Assembly: GCA_018402425.1 (NCBI GenBank)
Contig: JAGYIZ010000003.1
Location: 22,806 to 86,805, forward strand
Origin: Candidatus Atribacteria bacterium
Lineage (GTDB): Bacteria; Atribacterota; Phoenicimicrobiia; Phoenicimicrobiales; Stramentimicrobiaceae
Length of the DNA stretch: 64,000 nt
Reading direction: 5' to 3'
The notes under the pieces are model-generated. The model made no database searches. It was not told the DNA's origin and was given only the letters and a program-made list of their open reading frames with translations. The translations under genes were made by a program, and so were the position numbers. Shown piece after piece: positions 36,282 through 45,233 of the stretch (positions are counted from its first letter, which is position 1; the number at the start of each line of letters is the position of its first letter).

Positions 36282-36938
36282 TCATACGTTAATTGTTTTG
36301 GATTTCTCTATATTTATATTTTTTTTTAATACTATCTCGACAGCATTGTCCTTTTTACCTCTGGCTAATCCAAGAAGATCTTCAATTTCATGGTTTAAGT
36401 TGCTTTTTACTTTTTCTTCCTGAATCATCGCTAAATTTATTTTAACATTTAGTATTGCACTATCAAAAGCAGCTTCAGCAAGTATGGCCCCTACCCCGGC
36501 ATCACTGATTACATTCTTATTTCCCTTATTTGCAACTTCCTGGCAGATGTTCAGAACTTCTAAACTTTTTCTGGCCACTTCCAATGGCACATTGGCTGCT
36601 TCTATTAAGGCTATCTGCATTTTTTTTCTTCGGTCTTCTTTTTGCTCTTCCGTTTCCTTAGGCAATTTCATAATTGCCATGAACTGGTTAAACGCTTCAA
36701 TATCTCTTTCCATTAGTTCCTCAAAATCAGCTCTTAATATCTCGCTTCTCTTTAATAATCTTTTAATATCATCTTCAACATGGATGTATTTTCTCTTTCC
36801 AATTGTTAGATTTCCGACCATAGATAATAATGCAGCGCCCATTGAACCAGTTAATGCTGCAACACTGCCTCCTCCCGGTGTCGGAGACTTGGAAGCTAAT
36901 GTATCCAAAAAATTTTTTATCTTTTGATCTTTCAGCAT
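36282..36938 (-). CDS. fchA: Cyclodeaminase/cyclohydrolase family protein (FchA-like)
   Basis: 218 residues, all-helical family. The N-terminal blocks SPTPGGGSVAALTGSMGAALLSMVGNLTIGKRKY (about 17-50) match formiminotetrahydrofolate cyclodeaminase and methenyl-THF cyclohydrolase proteins. It processes one-carbon units on tetrahydrofolate, either from histidine breakdown or in folate interconversion; no partner gene in this window decides which. It lies 23 bases downstream of prfB. Confidence 0.88.
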   Translation of the reverse strand: MLKDQKIKNFLDTLASKSPTPGGGSVAALTGSMGAALLSMVGNLTIGKRKYIHVEDDIKRLLKRSEILRADFEELMERDIEAFNQFMAIMKLPKETEEQKEDRRKKMQIALIEAANVPLEVARKSLEVLNICQEVANKGNKNVISDAGVGAILAEAAFDSAILNVKINLAMIQEEKVKSNLNHEIEDLLGLARGKKDNAVEIVLKKNINIEKSKTINV

Positions 36939-36961
36939 AAATGTTTATCCCCCTATATATA

Positions 36962-38081
36962 TTATATTCCAGAAGACTTACTAAAACACCTCAGATAAGC
37001 ATCAACAAAAATCTGTATTTCTCCATCCATCACAGCCTGCACATTGCTGCTTTCGGCTTTTGTTCTATGATCTTTAACCATCTGGTATGGTTGAAATACA
37101 TAGGAACGTATTTGATTGCCCCAGGCAATTTCTTTCTTTTCACCGCTTATCTTCTCCATATCCTCTTCTTTTTTCTTCTGATAATGTTCAAATAATTTTG
37201 CTTTCAATACTTTCATCGCAGTCAATCGGTTGCTATGCTGAGATCGTTCGTTCTGACATTGAACTACAATATTAGTGGGAAGATGTGTTATTCTGACAGC
37301 TGAATCAGTTGTGTTTACATGCTGTCCTCCCGCACCAGTGGAACGATAAGTATCTATGCGCAAATCTGATTCATCAATATCAATCTCTATTTCATCTTCA
37401 ATTTCCGGTATAACATCTACGGAAGAAAAGGAAGTGTGCCTTCTTTTATTAGCATCAAATGGTGAAATACGAACTAAACGGTGTATCCCTTTTTCGGATT
37501 TCAATAATCCGAATCCATTTTTACCGCTTACAGTAAAAGTAACACTTTTAATTCCTGCCTCATCACCTGGTAAAAGATCAATGATTTCCGATTTAAAAGA
37601 ATTTTTTTCCACCCACCTAAGATACATTCTTAAAAGCATTTCTGCCCAATCCTGTGACTCAGTACCACCGGCACCGGGATGAATGGATATAATAGCATTA
37701 TTCTTATCATATTCACCAATGAAAAGCATGCTCCTTTCATGGCTATTTATTTCTCTTTCCAATACTTCAATTTTTTCTAATATCTCTTTCCAGATCTCCG
37801 GGTTATCTTCCTGAGAATTCAGTTCATAAAGAACTTCTAACTCCTCAATTTTATCATTCAATACTTGAAAATCACCCACCATATTTTGTAAATCTTTTAG
37901 TTCTTTGGACACCTGGTTGGCTTTCAGCTGATCTTCCCAGAAAGAATTGGAGCTCATTATACTGGAGATTTCTTTAATTCTTTCTTCTTTCTGCTCTAAT
38001 TCAAAGATGTCTCCTGAGTTCTTCTATTTTTCTTTTTAACTGGTTTATTCTGGCATTCAGCTCAACACTGGAAATATCCAT
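36962..38081 (-). CDS. prfB: Peptide chain release factor 2, with programmed +1 frameshift
   Basis: RF2 recognises UGA and UAA stops. The zero-frame start is the ATG at 38081 (GAGGAG upstream) and encodes 26 residues (MDISSVELNARINQ...), ending CTT-TGA with the TGA at 38003-38001. A Shine-Dalgarno-like AGGAG stands just before the CTT. A +1 slip to TTT gives FELEQKEERIKEISS and the remaining protein. This is the well-known RF2 autoregulatory site. The main part has the SPF tripeptide (ISPFDANKRR) and the catalytic GGQ (TGAGGQHVNTTDSAVR). The total is about 370 residues. Without the slip only 36962-37957 would be read. It lies 23 bases after secA. Confidence 0.96.
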
Positions 38082-38104
38082 ATATAAAACTCCTCACTAA
38101 TTTA

Positions 38105-40642
38105 TTATTTGTTCTTACCGCAACAATGTTTATATTTTTTTCCACTTCCACATGGACATGGGTCATTTCTCCCTATTTTCTTTTTCTTGCTCTTCTTATT
38201 AAGGGTCTTCCCCGACTTATCCTGTAATGTACTTTTACCATGAGATTCTTCTTCAGGGATAGCAATTTTTTCTCTATCATCAACGATTTCTGGTCTTTGC
38301 TTAATTTTTACTCGATAGATAAATTTGATACTATCCTCTTTTATGTTTTCAACCATATTATGAAACATATTATGGGCTTCAAAATGATACTCTGTAAGTG
38401 GGTCTTTTTGTCCATAAGCTCTCAATCCTATTCCTTGTTTTAAATCATCCAGTCTTTTTAGATGATCTTTCCATTCGCGATCAACAATACGGAGTAAGAT
38501 CATTTTTTCTATTTGCCTCATTAAAGAAGAGGTAACTTCTGCTTCTTTATTTGAATATCCTTCTCTGACCTTTTTAAATAAATCATCCTGCAACTGTTCT
38601 ACGGTTAAATTTGATATATCTGCCGGAAATTCTAAAGAAATACCAAATGTATCATAGAAATTATCTTTTAAAGCTGTTAAATTCCATTCTTCGGGATATG
38701 TTTCTTTGTTTGTATATCTTTGAATCATGCTATCAATAGTATCTTCAAGCATATCCATAATAATATTTTTAACATCATCACTCAGTAGAACAGTTTTCCT
38801 CTGATCATAGATTATTTTTCGCTGATATTCCATTTCATTGTCAAACTCTAACAACTGTTTCCTGATTTCAAAATTTCTTGATTCAACTCTCTTTTGGGCT
38901 CCTTCTATTGAACGGGTAATAAAAGGATGTTCAATAGGGGTCCCTTCTTCTACACCTAATTTTTCCATAAAACCGGAAATACGGTCTGATCCAAATAGAC
39001 GCATCAGATCGTCTTGTAAGGAAAGAAAAAAGCGTGAAGAACCCGGATCACCCTGGCGACCGGATCTCCCTCTCAATTGGTTGTCTATCCGTCTACTCTC
39101 ATGCCTCTCTGTCCCTATAACATGTAAGCCACCTAGTTCTGCTACTCTCTCTCCTAAAACAATATCGGTTCCTCGTCCGGCCATATTGGTTGAGATGGTT
39201 ACTTTTCCTTTCTGACCGGCATCAGCAACGATTTCAGCTTCTTTCTCATGATTTTTGGCATTTAATATACTATGTTCAATTTTCTGCTGCTTAAGTAGTT
39301 TGCTGATTCTTTCAGATTTGTCAATCGAGACTGTTCCAACCAAAACAGGTCGTTTTTTTTGATTTAATTCTTTTATTTCCTGAACAACCGAATCAAACTT
39401 CTCTTTTTCAGTCCGGTAGATAATATCTGGATAACTATGTCTGATTAATGTTTTATTTGGAGGTATAACTACTACCGGCAAGTTATAAATTTCAATAAAT
39501 TCATCTTCTTCTGTTTTCGCAGTTCCGGTCATTCCGGCAAGTTTATTATATAACCGAAAAAAATTCTGGAAAGTAATAGTAGCCAGAGTCTGACTTTCTC
39601 GAGCAATTGCTACATTCTCTTTTGCTTCAATAGCCTGATGTAGCCCATCACTGTATCTTCTGCCAAACATCAAACGACCAGTGAATTCATCTACGATAAT
39701 AACCTCTCCATCTTTAACCACATAATCTACATCTCTTTTAAACAGTTTATGCGCTCGGAGGGCTTGAATAATATGGTGCTGAAAATTCATATTATTTTGG
39801 GCATATAAATTATCAACACCAAGTAATTTTTCCATTTTGGTTACACCCTTTTCAGTTAGAAATACAGCCTTTTCTTTCTCATTAATCTTATAATCTGTTT
39901 CTTCCTTTAAATGATATACCAATTTATCAATTTGGAAATATTTTTTGGTAGATTCCTCGGTAGGCCCAGAAATAATGAGCGGCGTTCGGGCTTCATCGAC
40001 CAAAATACTATCTACCTCATCAATAATGGCAAAGTCATGTTTGCTTTGGACAATATCGTCAGCACTGATACTCATATTATCCCTCAGATAATCAAAGCCA
40101 AATTCATTATTAGTTCCATAAACAACATCCGACCGATAAGCCTCTTTTCTTTGTTCAGTATTCATATCATGCTGAACAAGTCCAACTTTCAATCCCAAAA
40201 ATTCATAGACAGGCCCCATCCAAAAGCGGTCACGCTTTGCCAGATAATCATTCACAGTAACAATATGAACACTTTTACCCTGCAGTGCGTTCAGATAAGC
40301 AGGTAGAGTAGCAACCAGGGTTTTACCTTCTCCAGTAGCCATCTCTGCTATTTTACCCTGGTAAAGAACAATCCCTCCGATAAGCTGAACATCAAAATGA
40401 CGCATTTTTACTGTTCTCTTGGCAACTTCGCGAACTACGGCAAATGCTTCCGGCAATATTTCATCTGCTGTAATTCCTTTTTTTATCTTTTCCCGAAGAA
40501 GTTCAGTCTTTTTCTTTAAGTCGGCGTCACCCAAATTTGAAATTTCTTCTTCCAGCTCATTTATTTTTTCTACAAGCGGTTTTATTTTATTTAATTCCCG
40601 GGTATTTGGGTCACCGAATATTTTTTTGGCAATATTAATCAT
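38105..40642 (-). CDS. secA: Preprotein translocase ATPase SecA
   Basis: 845 residues, the usual length. Blocks in order: [31 protein letters not shown] (Walker A, about 100-116), [22 protein letters not shown] (Walker B), [14 protein letters not shown], and [21 protein letters not shown]. The C-terminal zinc site is [17 protein letters not shown], which binds SecB or ribosomes in other bacteria. It drives export of unfolded proteins through SecYEG at the membrane. It is followed by prfB, as in many bacteria. Confidence 0.98.
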   Translation of the reverse strand: MINIAKKIFGDPNTRELNKIKPLVEKINELEEEISNLGDADLKKKTELLREKIKKGITADEILPEAFAVVREVAKRTVKMRHFDVQLIGGIVLYQGKIAEMATGEGKTLVATLPAYLNALQGKSVHIVTVNDYLAKRDRFWMGPVYEFLGLKVGLVQHDMNTEQRKEAYRSDVVYGTNNEFGFDYLRDNMSISADDIVQSKHDFAIIDEVDSILVDEARTPLIISGPTEESTKKYFQIDKLVYHLKEETDYKINEKEKAVFLTEKGVTKMEKLLGVDNLYAQNNMNFQHHIIQALRAHKLFKRDVDYVVKDGEVIIVDEFTGRLMFGRRYSDGLHQAIEAKENVAIARESQTLATITFQNFFRLYNKLAGMTGTAKTEEDEFIEIYNLPVVVIPPNKTLIRHSYPDIIYRTEKEKFDSVVQEIKELNQKKRPVLVGTVSIDKSERISKLLKQQKIEHSILNAKNHEKEAEIVADAGQKGKVTISTNMAGRGTDIVLGERVAELGGLHVIGTERHESRRIDNQLRGRSGRQGDPGSSRFFLSLQDDLMRLFGSDRISGFMEKLGVEEGTPIEHPFITRSIEGAQKRVESRNFEIRKQLLEFDNEMEYQRKIIYDQRKTVLLSDDVKNIIMDMLEDTIDSMIQRYTNKETYPEEWNLTALKDNFYDTFGISLEFPADISNLTVEQLQDDLFKKVREGYSNKEAEVTSSLMRQIEKMILLRIVDREWKDHLKRLDDLKQGIGLRAYGQKDPLTEYHFEAHNMFHNMVENIKEDSIKFIYRVKIKQRPEIVDDREKIAIPEEESHGKSTLQDKSGKTLNKKSKKKKIGRNDPCPCGSGKKYKHCCGKNK

Positions 40643-40702
40643 TTCTAAAACATCCCTTTCTCAACCACATCTACTATCTCAATATTTTAATAGCCTATAT
40701 TG

Positions 40703-41260
40703 CTATAACAACCCGTCCTCTTCCATCATTGTCTTTTGAATAAGTATAACCAAGCCAATAAAAATCATAATATCTCCCACACTTAAAATAGAAGTTTCGG
40801 GAATTGGTTTGGGTAATGGAATAACATCACCCAAAAAAGCAAATAATGTTTTACTATCCTTTAGCGAATAAATCATGTTTTTCCCCTGCATAGATAAAGT
40901 TGTAGCATTCATATATTGAGCTATCTGCTTAGTTATTAATACTGGCATTTTACCACCATTAACTATAATTACAAATGAATTCAATAAAACGCCTAAAGTA
41001 ACATATTTAAAGCCGGGCAAGCTCATATTTTTGAAAGATGCAAATATTAATAAAAAATAAGAAACAATTAATATAATTGCACTATATTCCAGAAAAAGCG
41101 ATAAATCCATCATTTCAAAAACCCATAACAATCCTCTTAATAAAAGGGCAGCTACAAATATGTGAACACCGTCTATAGAAACATGGGATAATCTTTCCAG
41201 TTCACCGCCTCTTAATAAACCAATTATAATGGCAAAAATAATAATTATTAAATATAACAT
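40703..41260 (-). CDS. DUF5317 family membrane protein
   Basis: 185 residues with five to six membrane helices. RGGELERLSHVSIDGVHIFVAALLLRGLLW (about 18-47) and NSFVIIVNGGKMPV near 107 match the DUF5317 pattern. Its function is unknown. It starts 4 bases after the HD-GYP stop, so the two are probably co-transcribed, and it often accompanies such genes. Confidence 0.78.
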   Translation of the reverse strand: MLYLIIIIFAIIIGLLRGGELERLSHVSIDGVHIFVAALLLRGLLWVFEMMDLSLFLEYSAIILIVSYFLLIFASFKNMSLPGFKYVTLGVLLNSFVIIVNGGKMPVLITKQIAQYMNATTLSMQGKNMIYSLKDSKTLFAFLGDVIPLPKPIPETSILSVGDIMIFIGLVILIQKTMMEEDGLL

Positions 41261-41264
41261 AACA

Positions 41265-41933
41265 TCAATTGACCCCCTCTTCTCTTATCAGAGAAATAAA
41301 TACTTTTACCATATTTGGGTCAAACTGTTTGCCGGTTTCATTTTCCAGTTCAGCTAATATTTCCTGTGCTGACAATTTCTTCCGATAAGGACGATCTGAA
41401 TTCATGGCATCATACGAATCAACAATAGCTAATAATCGTGCAAATTTAGGAATATCTTCTCCTTTTAAACCGTCAGGATACCCCTTTCCGTCATAACGTT
41501 CATGATGATACAGCACTGTATCTGAACATTTCTCTAAAAATTCAATGGATTCAATAATACCTGCACCAATAACGGGATGCTTTTTTACTTTTTCATATTC
41601 CTCATCGGTCAATCGACCTTTTTTGCCCAATATGCGGTCTTCAATGCCAATTTTACCAATATCATGCAAGATAGCGGCATACTCGATATACTCGATCTCC
41701 GTATCAATAAAATCTAATTTCCTGGCTAATTTTACAGCCAATGAGGAAACCCTCTCTGAGTGACCGTGAGTATAGGGGTCTTTTGCATCGATTGCTGCTG
41801 CCAATGTTCTAATAGTATCTAAATACATTTTACGCATTTTAGTATATAATTCAAATGAGCGTCTGGCTAATAAAAGAGGAAAGAAAAATAGCAGGATTCC
41901 TACTATACCAATTTCAACGTAAATGATTGCCAT
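41265..41933 (-). CDS. HD-GYP domain phosphodiesterase, C-terminal catalytic part
   Basis: 222 residues as read. A membrane helix (about 5-25) is followed by an HD-GYP domain: HGHSERVSSLAVKLA (about 56-70), YAAILHDIGKIGI (HD pair, about 84-96), KHPVIGAGII, and YHHERYDGKGYPDGLKG (GYP, about 141-157). Such domains usually hydrolyse cyclic di-GMP or related dinucleotides. In-frame sequence continues upstream (ETLPSYLAEAPIGF) before a stop, and the rest of the membrane sensor is in other frames up to 42487. The native protein was probably about 400 residues. The catalytic residues look intact. Confidence 0.85.
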   Translation of the reverse strand: MAIIYVEIGIVGILLFFFPLLLARRSFELYTKMRKMYLDTIRTLAAAIDAKDPYTHGHSERVSSLAVKLARKLDFIDTEIEYIEYAAILHDIGKIGIEDRILGKKGRLTDEEYEKVKKHPVIGAGIIESIEFLEKCSDTVLYHHERYDGKGYPDGLKGEDIPKFARLLAIVDSYDAMNSDRPYRKKLSAQEILAELENETGKQFDPNMVKVFISLIREEGVN

Positions 41934-42169
41934 GATAAATCCGATCGGTGCTTCTGCTAAGTAACTTGGAAGAGTTTCCTTAATATTAATAATATAAACT
42001 CTAGTAATTTTTATATTTTTTTCTATTAATATATAATGCTAAATAAATTGATAAGACAATAAAAATTTTTGTGCTGAACAATAAATTTTATAAAATTTTG
42101 TTCTCCTATCATCCACCAGCATATTGGTAAACCAGTCCTGCCAGTCAATGCAGAGAATATTGGGAAGCA

Positions 42170-42487
42170 TTAAATGTTGTTTACACACACATACCAAATC
42201 TCATTTTTCCTAAATACTTCCCATATAATACTAGATATTGCAACTAACATTGCCAATGCCGGACCATAGACTAAAATTACCACTAAATCAATCGGAAAAG
42301 CAATGGTAATTTCTCCTCCCTCCGGAAGAGAAACTGGGATAAACTCCGCCATTGCTGAAATGATAATAAAAAATAATAGTGGGAGCCATATCTCCGATAA
42401 ATCAGGAATTGTCGGTATCAAAAAAATAAAAAGAATAATTGCTAAGAATACAGTTAAAAAAATATATATCTTTAACTTGTTGTTCAA
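42170..42487 (-). CDS. N-terminal membrane part of the split HD-GYP protein
   Basis: 105 residues with three membrane helices and SLPEGGEITIAFPIDLVVILVYGPALAML, a pattern of the multi-helix sensor domain that precedes HD-GYP domains. The frame ends WYVCVNNI, but codons further on still read like the same domain (FNASQYSL, LAGLVYQYAGG, LLFSTKIFIVLSIYLALYI) with stops and shifts between them, through 41934-42169. Together with 41265-41933 it is one disrupted gene. Confidence 0.75.
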   Translation of the reverse strand: MNNKLKIYIFLTVFLAIILFIFLIPTIPDLSEIWLPLLFFIIISAMAEFIPVSLPEGGEITIAFPIDLVVILVYGPALAMLVAISSIIWEVFRKNEIWYVCVNNI

Positions 42488-42542
42488 AGTTTCTCCCCTT
42501 AATATACAGCAAAAAAATAATAGGCCGGCAATACTTAGTTAT

Positions 42543-42629
42543 TTACCATTTATATCTTGCGCCACCGGCCAGCAGCAAGGCCATGGCACTAATTAAAAAG
42601 CTTATTACTTTTGCTTTATTAATTTTCAT
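42543..42629 (-). CDS. Small hydrophobic peptide of 28 residues
   Basis: ATG at 42629 with a strong ribosome site (GTGGAGGTGCAC). The peptide starts MKINKAKV, has a hydrophobic stretch ISFLISAMALLLAGG and ends ARYKW, stop TAA at 42545-42543. It resembles a bare signal peptide or a small membrane peptide. It lies 55 bases upstream of the HD-GYP sensor gene and downstream of gene 42784-43452. No function is known to me; it may be a leader peptide, a small membrane regulator or a signalling peptide. Confidence 0.55.
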   Translation of the reverse strand: MKINKAKVISFLISAMALLLAGGARYKW

Positions 42630-42783
42630 AGTGCACCTCCACGGTTTTTCTTTATTCCGAAGAATAAGCAAAAAACCGCTTCGCTTCGCTCATTAAAAAA
42701 CTTTTCTTGCTACTGTTTATTTCCTTTTAAATGGTTTTTATCTAAGAATCACCGACCTATCTTCATATCTGATATTCAATTTT

Positions 42784-43452
42784 TTATTTAAACAGAATTC
42801 TTCGATTCACTGCTTTAAGTATGGAGTGGACTACTGTTTTATTTGGGTCATCTGCGGGCAAAGCAGCACCAACCAAATTCTCCTTTCCCTGTGAAGTGAT
42901 TAAATTGATAGATATTAATACAATTTCTTTGCCATCCATCCGTAATTTTCTAATCTCATCAACCTGAAAAAATATTTTTCCATTTAAAAAAGAGGTAATT
43001 GCATCCAGGGTTGCCCGGGCAATAATGTATTCCCTGTTCTTATTCCAATTGGCACAATCAATCTTGCCCTCAAAGAGTTTCTCTTTATTCTCCAGTTTGA
43101 CAACAACTTGTAAGTGCTCATCAGTAGAAGAAACTGTGATATCCGAGAACTTTAGCCGGTTTGAATAATCTTTTTCATCCCTAACCTGGGCAATGCTTAT
43201 TTTACGGTAATCAATTTCAATATTATATTGGGCAATTAATAATGACTCAATATCCCGACTTATTTTCTTGGGATTACAGTAATCTTTGGTAATAATATGA
43301 ATTTCCCTTATTTCCTGGTTTTCTGCTAATACAATTTTGCAAAATAATACACCGTTTAATTTATTAATAGACTTCTCAATTTCTTCCATCTTAGAAGCAA
43401 AGCGAGGTGAAATAATAAAATTTCGAAAATCCTTTACTGGAATGTTATTCAT
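42784..43452 (-). CDS. Conserved-looking hypothetical protein between hpf and the HD-GYP gene
   Basis: 222 residues, not recognised. It has no membrane segment and a balanced charge. The N-half (EEIEKSINKLNGVLFCKIVLAENQEIREIHIITKD) alternates strand and helix in a way that recalls small regulatory ACT-like folds, and the C-half repeats a similar alternation (LQVVVKLENKEKLFEGKID, ARATLDAITSFLNGKIFFQVDEI). Codon use matches the neighbours and the frame is clean, so it is probably a real soluble protein. It lies 19 bases after hpf and is probably co-transcribed. Confidence 0.6.
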   Translation of the reverse strand: MNNIPVKDFRNFIISPRFASKMEEIEKSINKLNGVLFCKIVLAENQEIREIHIITKDYCNPKKISRDIESLLIAQYNIEIDYRKISIAQVRDEKDYSNRLKFSDITVSSTDEHLQVVVKLENKEKLFEGKIDCANWNKNREYIIARATLDAITSFLNGKIFFQVDEIRKLRMDGKEIVLISINLITSQGKENLVGAALPADDPNKTVVHSILKAVNRRILFK

Positions 43453-43471
43453 AGAACCCCTCTTTCTTTTT

Positions 43472-44020
43472 TTAAATTTCGGGCTCTATTAACCCAAAAT
43501 TACCATCTTTTCTTTTATATATCACATTAATTTGATCTGTTGCTTCATTATTAAAAACATAGAAGCTATGACCTAACAGCTCCATTTGCAAGCAAGCTTC
43601 TTCAGGAGACATTGGTTTTATAACAAATTTCTTTGTTTTAACAATTCTAACATCTTCATAATCCTGGGCATCTATTTCATTTTCCCTGTTTTCGACAAGA
43701 CTCGCTTCTTTCATCCTATTTTGTTCACCAAAAGATTTACTGTAAAGCTTTTCTTTGTATTTAATAATTTGCCTTTCCAGTTTTTCAACAACTCTATCAA
43801 TCGAGGTATAGATACTGTCGCTTTCTTCCTCTGCTCTAATTATTGCCCTTTTTGCCTGAAGGGTTACTTCAAATATTTGTCTATTCTTTTCTGCACTTAC
43901 GGTAGCCGTTGCATCCATAATCTGGTCAAAATATTTGTCTAATTTTTCCATCTTCTTTCTGATATAGCCTTCTACGGAATCTGTTACATCGATCCGCTTG
44001 CCTTTTATGATTAATTTCAT
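43472..44020 (-). CDS. hpf: Ribosome hibernation promoting factor, long form
   Basis: 182 residues. The N-terminal domain (1-100) has LIIKGKRIDVTDSVEGYIRKKMEKLDKYFD and RQIFEVTLQAKRAIIRAEEESDSIYTSIDRVVEKLERQI. The C-terminal domain (about 125-182) has KKFVIKPMSPEEACLQMELLGHSFYVFNNEATDQINVIYKRKDGNFGLIEP. The long form dimerises 70S ribosomes into inactive 100S particles in slow growth. A ribosome site AGGAGGTG stands before the ATG at 44020. The long 5' leader holds the raiA RNA. Confidence 0.96.
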   Translation of the reverse strand: MKLIIKGKRIDVTDSVEGYIRKKMEKLDKYFDQIMDATATVSAEKNRQIFEVTLQAKRAIIRAEEESDSIYTSIDRVVEKLERQIIKYKEKLYSKSFGEQNRMKEASLVENRENEIDAQDYEDVRIVKTKKFVIKPMSPEEACLQMELLGHSFYVFNNEATDQINVIYKRKDGNFGLIEPEI

Positions 44021-44222
44021 TTCTGAACACCTCCTATGGCTAATTCATTATAGTCAGGGAAAATAACCCTGAAACCCTTCTTTAATTAAATAACATTACC
44101 TTATTTATGTCTTTACTTTTCATACTTATTATAACCTACAAAGCCCTATCTAAAACTATATTTATTATAATATATATAATAACACTGTTAGGTGTAATTT
44201 TTCCAATATATTCTTCAATAAA

Positions 44223-44436
44223 TTCCCTCCTTAGACTGACCTGGTCTTTTCCCCCACACTCGCCTGCTGAGAGGTTCGCTATCTTTTCACTAATACTCTT
44301 CTCTTATCATATAAAAATGATAAGGCAGGACTAACTCCAAAACCGCACTATGCTCAGCAACTAATAATCGTTACCTTACGTGGATCGTTTCGCCTGCGGC
44401 TGGCATCGACTTTCAACCACAGCTCTAAGGAGGGAA
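44223..44436 (-). ncRNA. raiA RNA (large structured noncoding RNA between comFC and hpf)
   Basis: The minus-strand sequence from 44436 begins TTCCCTCCTTAGA and the end at 44223 is TCTAAGGAGGGAA, an exact 13-bp helix closing a 214-base element. Inside are further pairings such as CTTATCA/TGATAAG, and GC-rich conserved-looking blocks (GATGCCAGCCGCAGGCGAAA, CTCTCAGCAGGCGAG) in an otherwise AT-rich genome. raiA RNAs are known to lie upstream of raiA/hpf genes, often with comFC on the other side, exactly this context. The first base is 4 bases past the comFC stop. Function of the class is not settled. A covariance-model search would be decisive. Confidence 0.82.
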
Positions 44437-44439
44437 CCC

Positions 44440-45192
44440 TTATATCCCTCTTGCCAATGTTAAGACAAATATTTTTTTAATTCCGGTTTTTCTCAATTCC
44501 TTACAGCAGGCTTCCACGGTTGCCCCTGTAGTAAAGATATCATCAATTAAAAGAATATTATAGATATCCTTTTTAAAGGACGAATTAATAGAAAAAACAT
44601 TTTTTACATTATTTTTCCTCTCAATTTTTGATAAACCTACTTGTGAAACATTTTCTTTATTCTTAATTAATAAATCATTGCTAAAAGAAAGAGAAAAATA
44701 ATTAGCAACATATTCAGCCAACAAACTGCTTTGATTAAAGCCTCTCCTCAAAAAATCTCCTTTAAATAAAGGAACAGGAATTATTAAATCAATTTCTTGT
44801 ATATCATAAAAATTATCGGCCTTTAAATAATCAATCATTAAATCTCCTAATGGTTGAATTAATTTTACCTGTTTTTTGTATTTAAGTAAATGAATACATT
44901 TCCTCATTACACCCTGATAGTAAGCAACTGACCGGTTAAAATAATGCTTTTCTTTGCTATTACAATCACTGCACATAGCTTTTTCTTCAAAATAGACCAT
45001 AGGTGACAGGGGTTTCCCGCATTGATAACAATAAGGAGAAGAAATAAGTTTGATTTGTTTCATACAATCATCACAAATGGAATATCCTTTAGATTCTCTA
45101 ATTGATTTACCACAATTCTCACAACTGAGAGGATAAATAAGATTAAGAAAACCTTCTTTTAGGTAATCCCAGGCGCTATTTTTGTTAACCAT
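44440..45192 (-). CDS. comFC: ComFC-like phosphoribosyltransferase family protein
   Basis: 250 residues. A zinc-binding N-terminus carries paired cysteines (CENCGKSI, ICDDCMKQI, YCYQCGKPL, AMCSDCNS; residues about 20-80), followed by a phosphoribosyltransferase fold with LIIPVPLFKGDFLRRGFNQSSLLAEYVA and the PRPP loop ILLIDDIFTTGATVEACCKEL near 213. ComFC takes part in DNA uptake in competent bacteria, with a poorly known enzymatic role. It precedes the raiA RNA and hpf, a conserved neighbourhood. Confidence 0.9.
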   Translation of the reverse strand: MVNKNSAWDYLKEGFLNLIYPLSCENCGKSIRESKGYSICDDCMKQIKLISSPYCYQCGKPLSPMVYFEEKAMCSDCNSKEKHYFNRSVAYYQGVMRKCIHLLKYKKQVKLIQPLGDLMIDYLKADNFYDIQEIDLIIPVPLFKGDFLRRGFNQSSLLAEYVANYFSLSFSNDLLIKNKENVSQVGLSKIERKNNVKNVFSINSSFKKDIYNILLIDDIFTTGATVEACCKELRKTGIKKIFVLTLARGI

Positions 45193-45233
45193 GTTTAAAC
45201 CTTTAAAAAAACTTTGTCAGAATGAGATGCAAA

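Noticed and set aside
38838..39215. Long plus-strand open frame opposite secA
   Set aside because: A shadow of a strongly conserved gene; no start signal and no recognisable protein.
44021..44222. Possible second RNA or riboswitch between the raiA RNA and hpf
   Set aside because: AT-rich with no stable paired elements or known aptamer motif that I can see.
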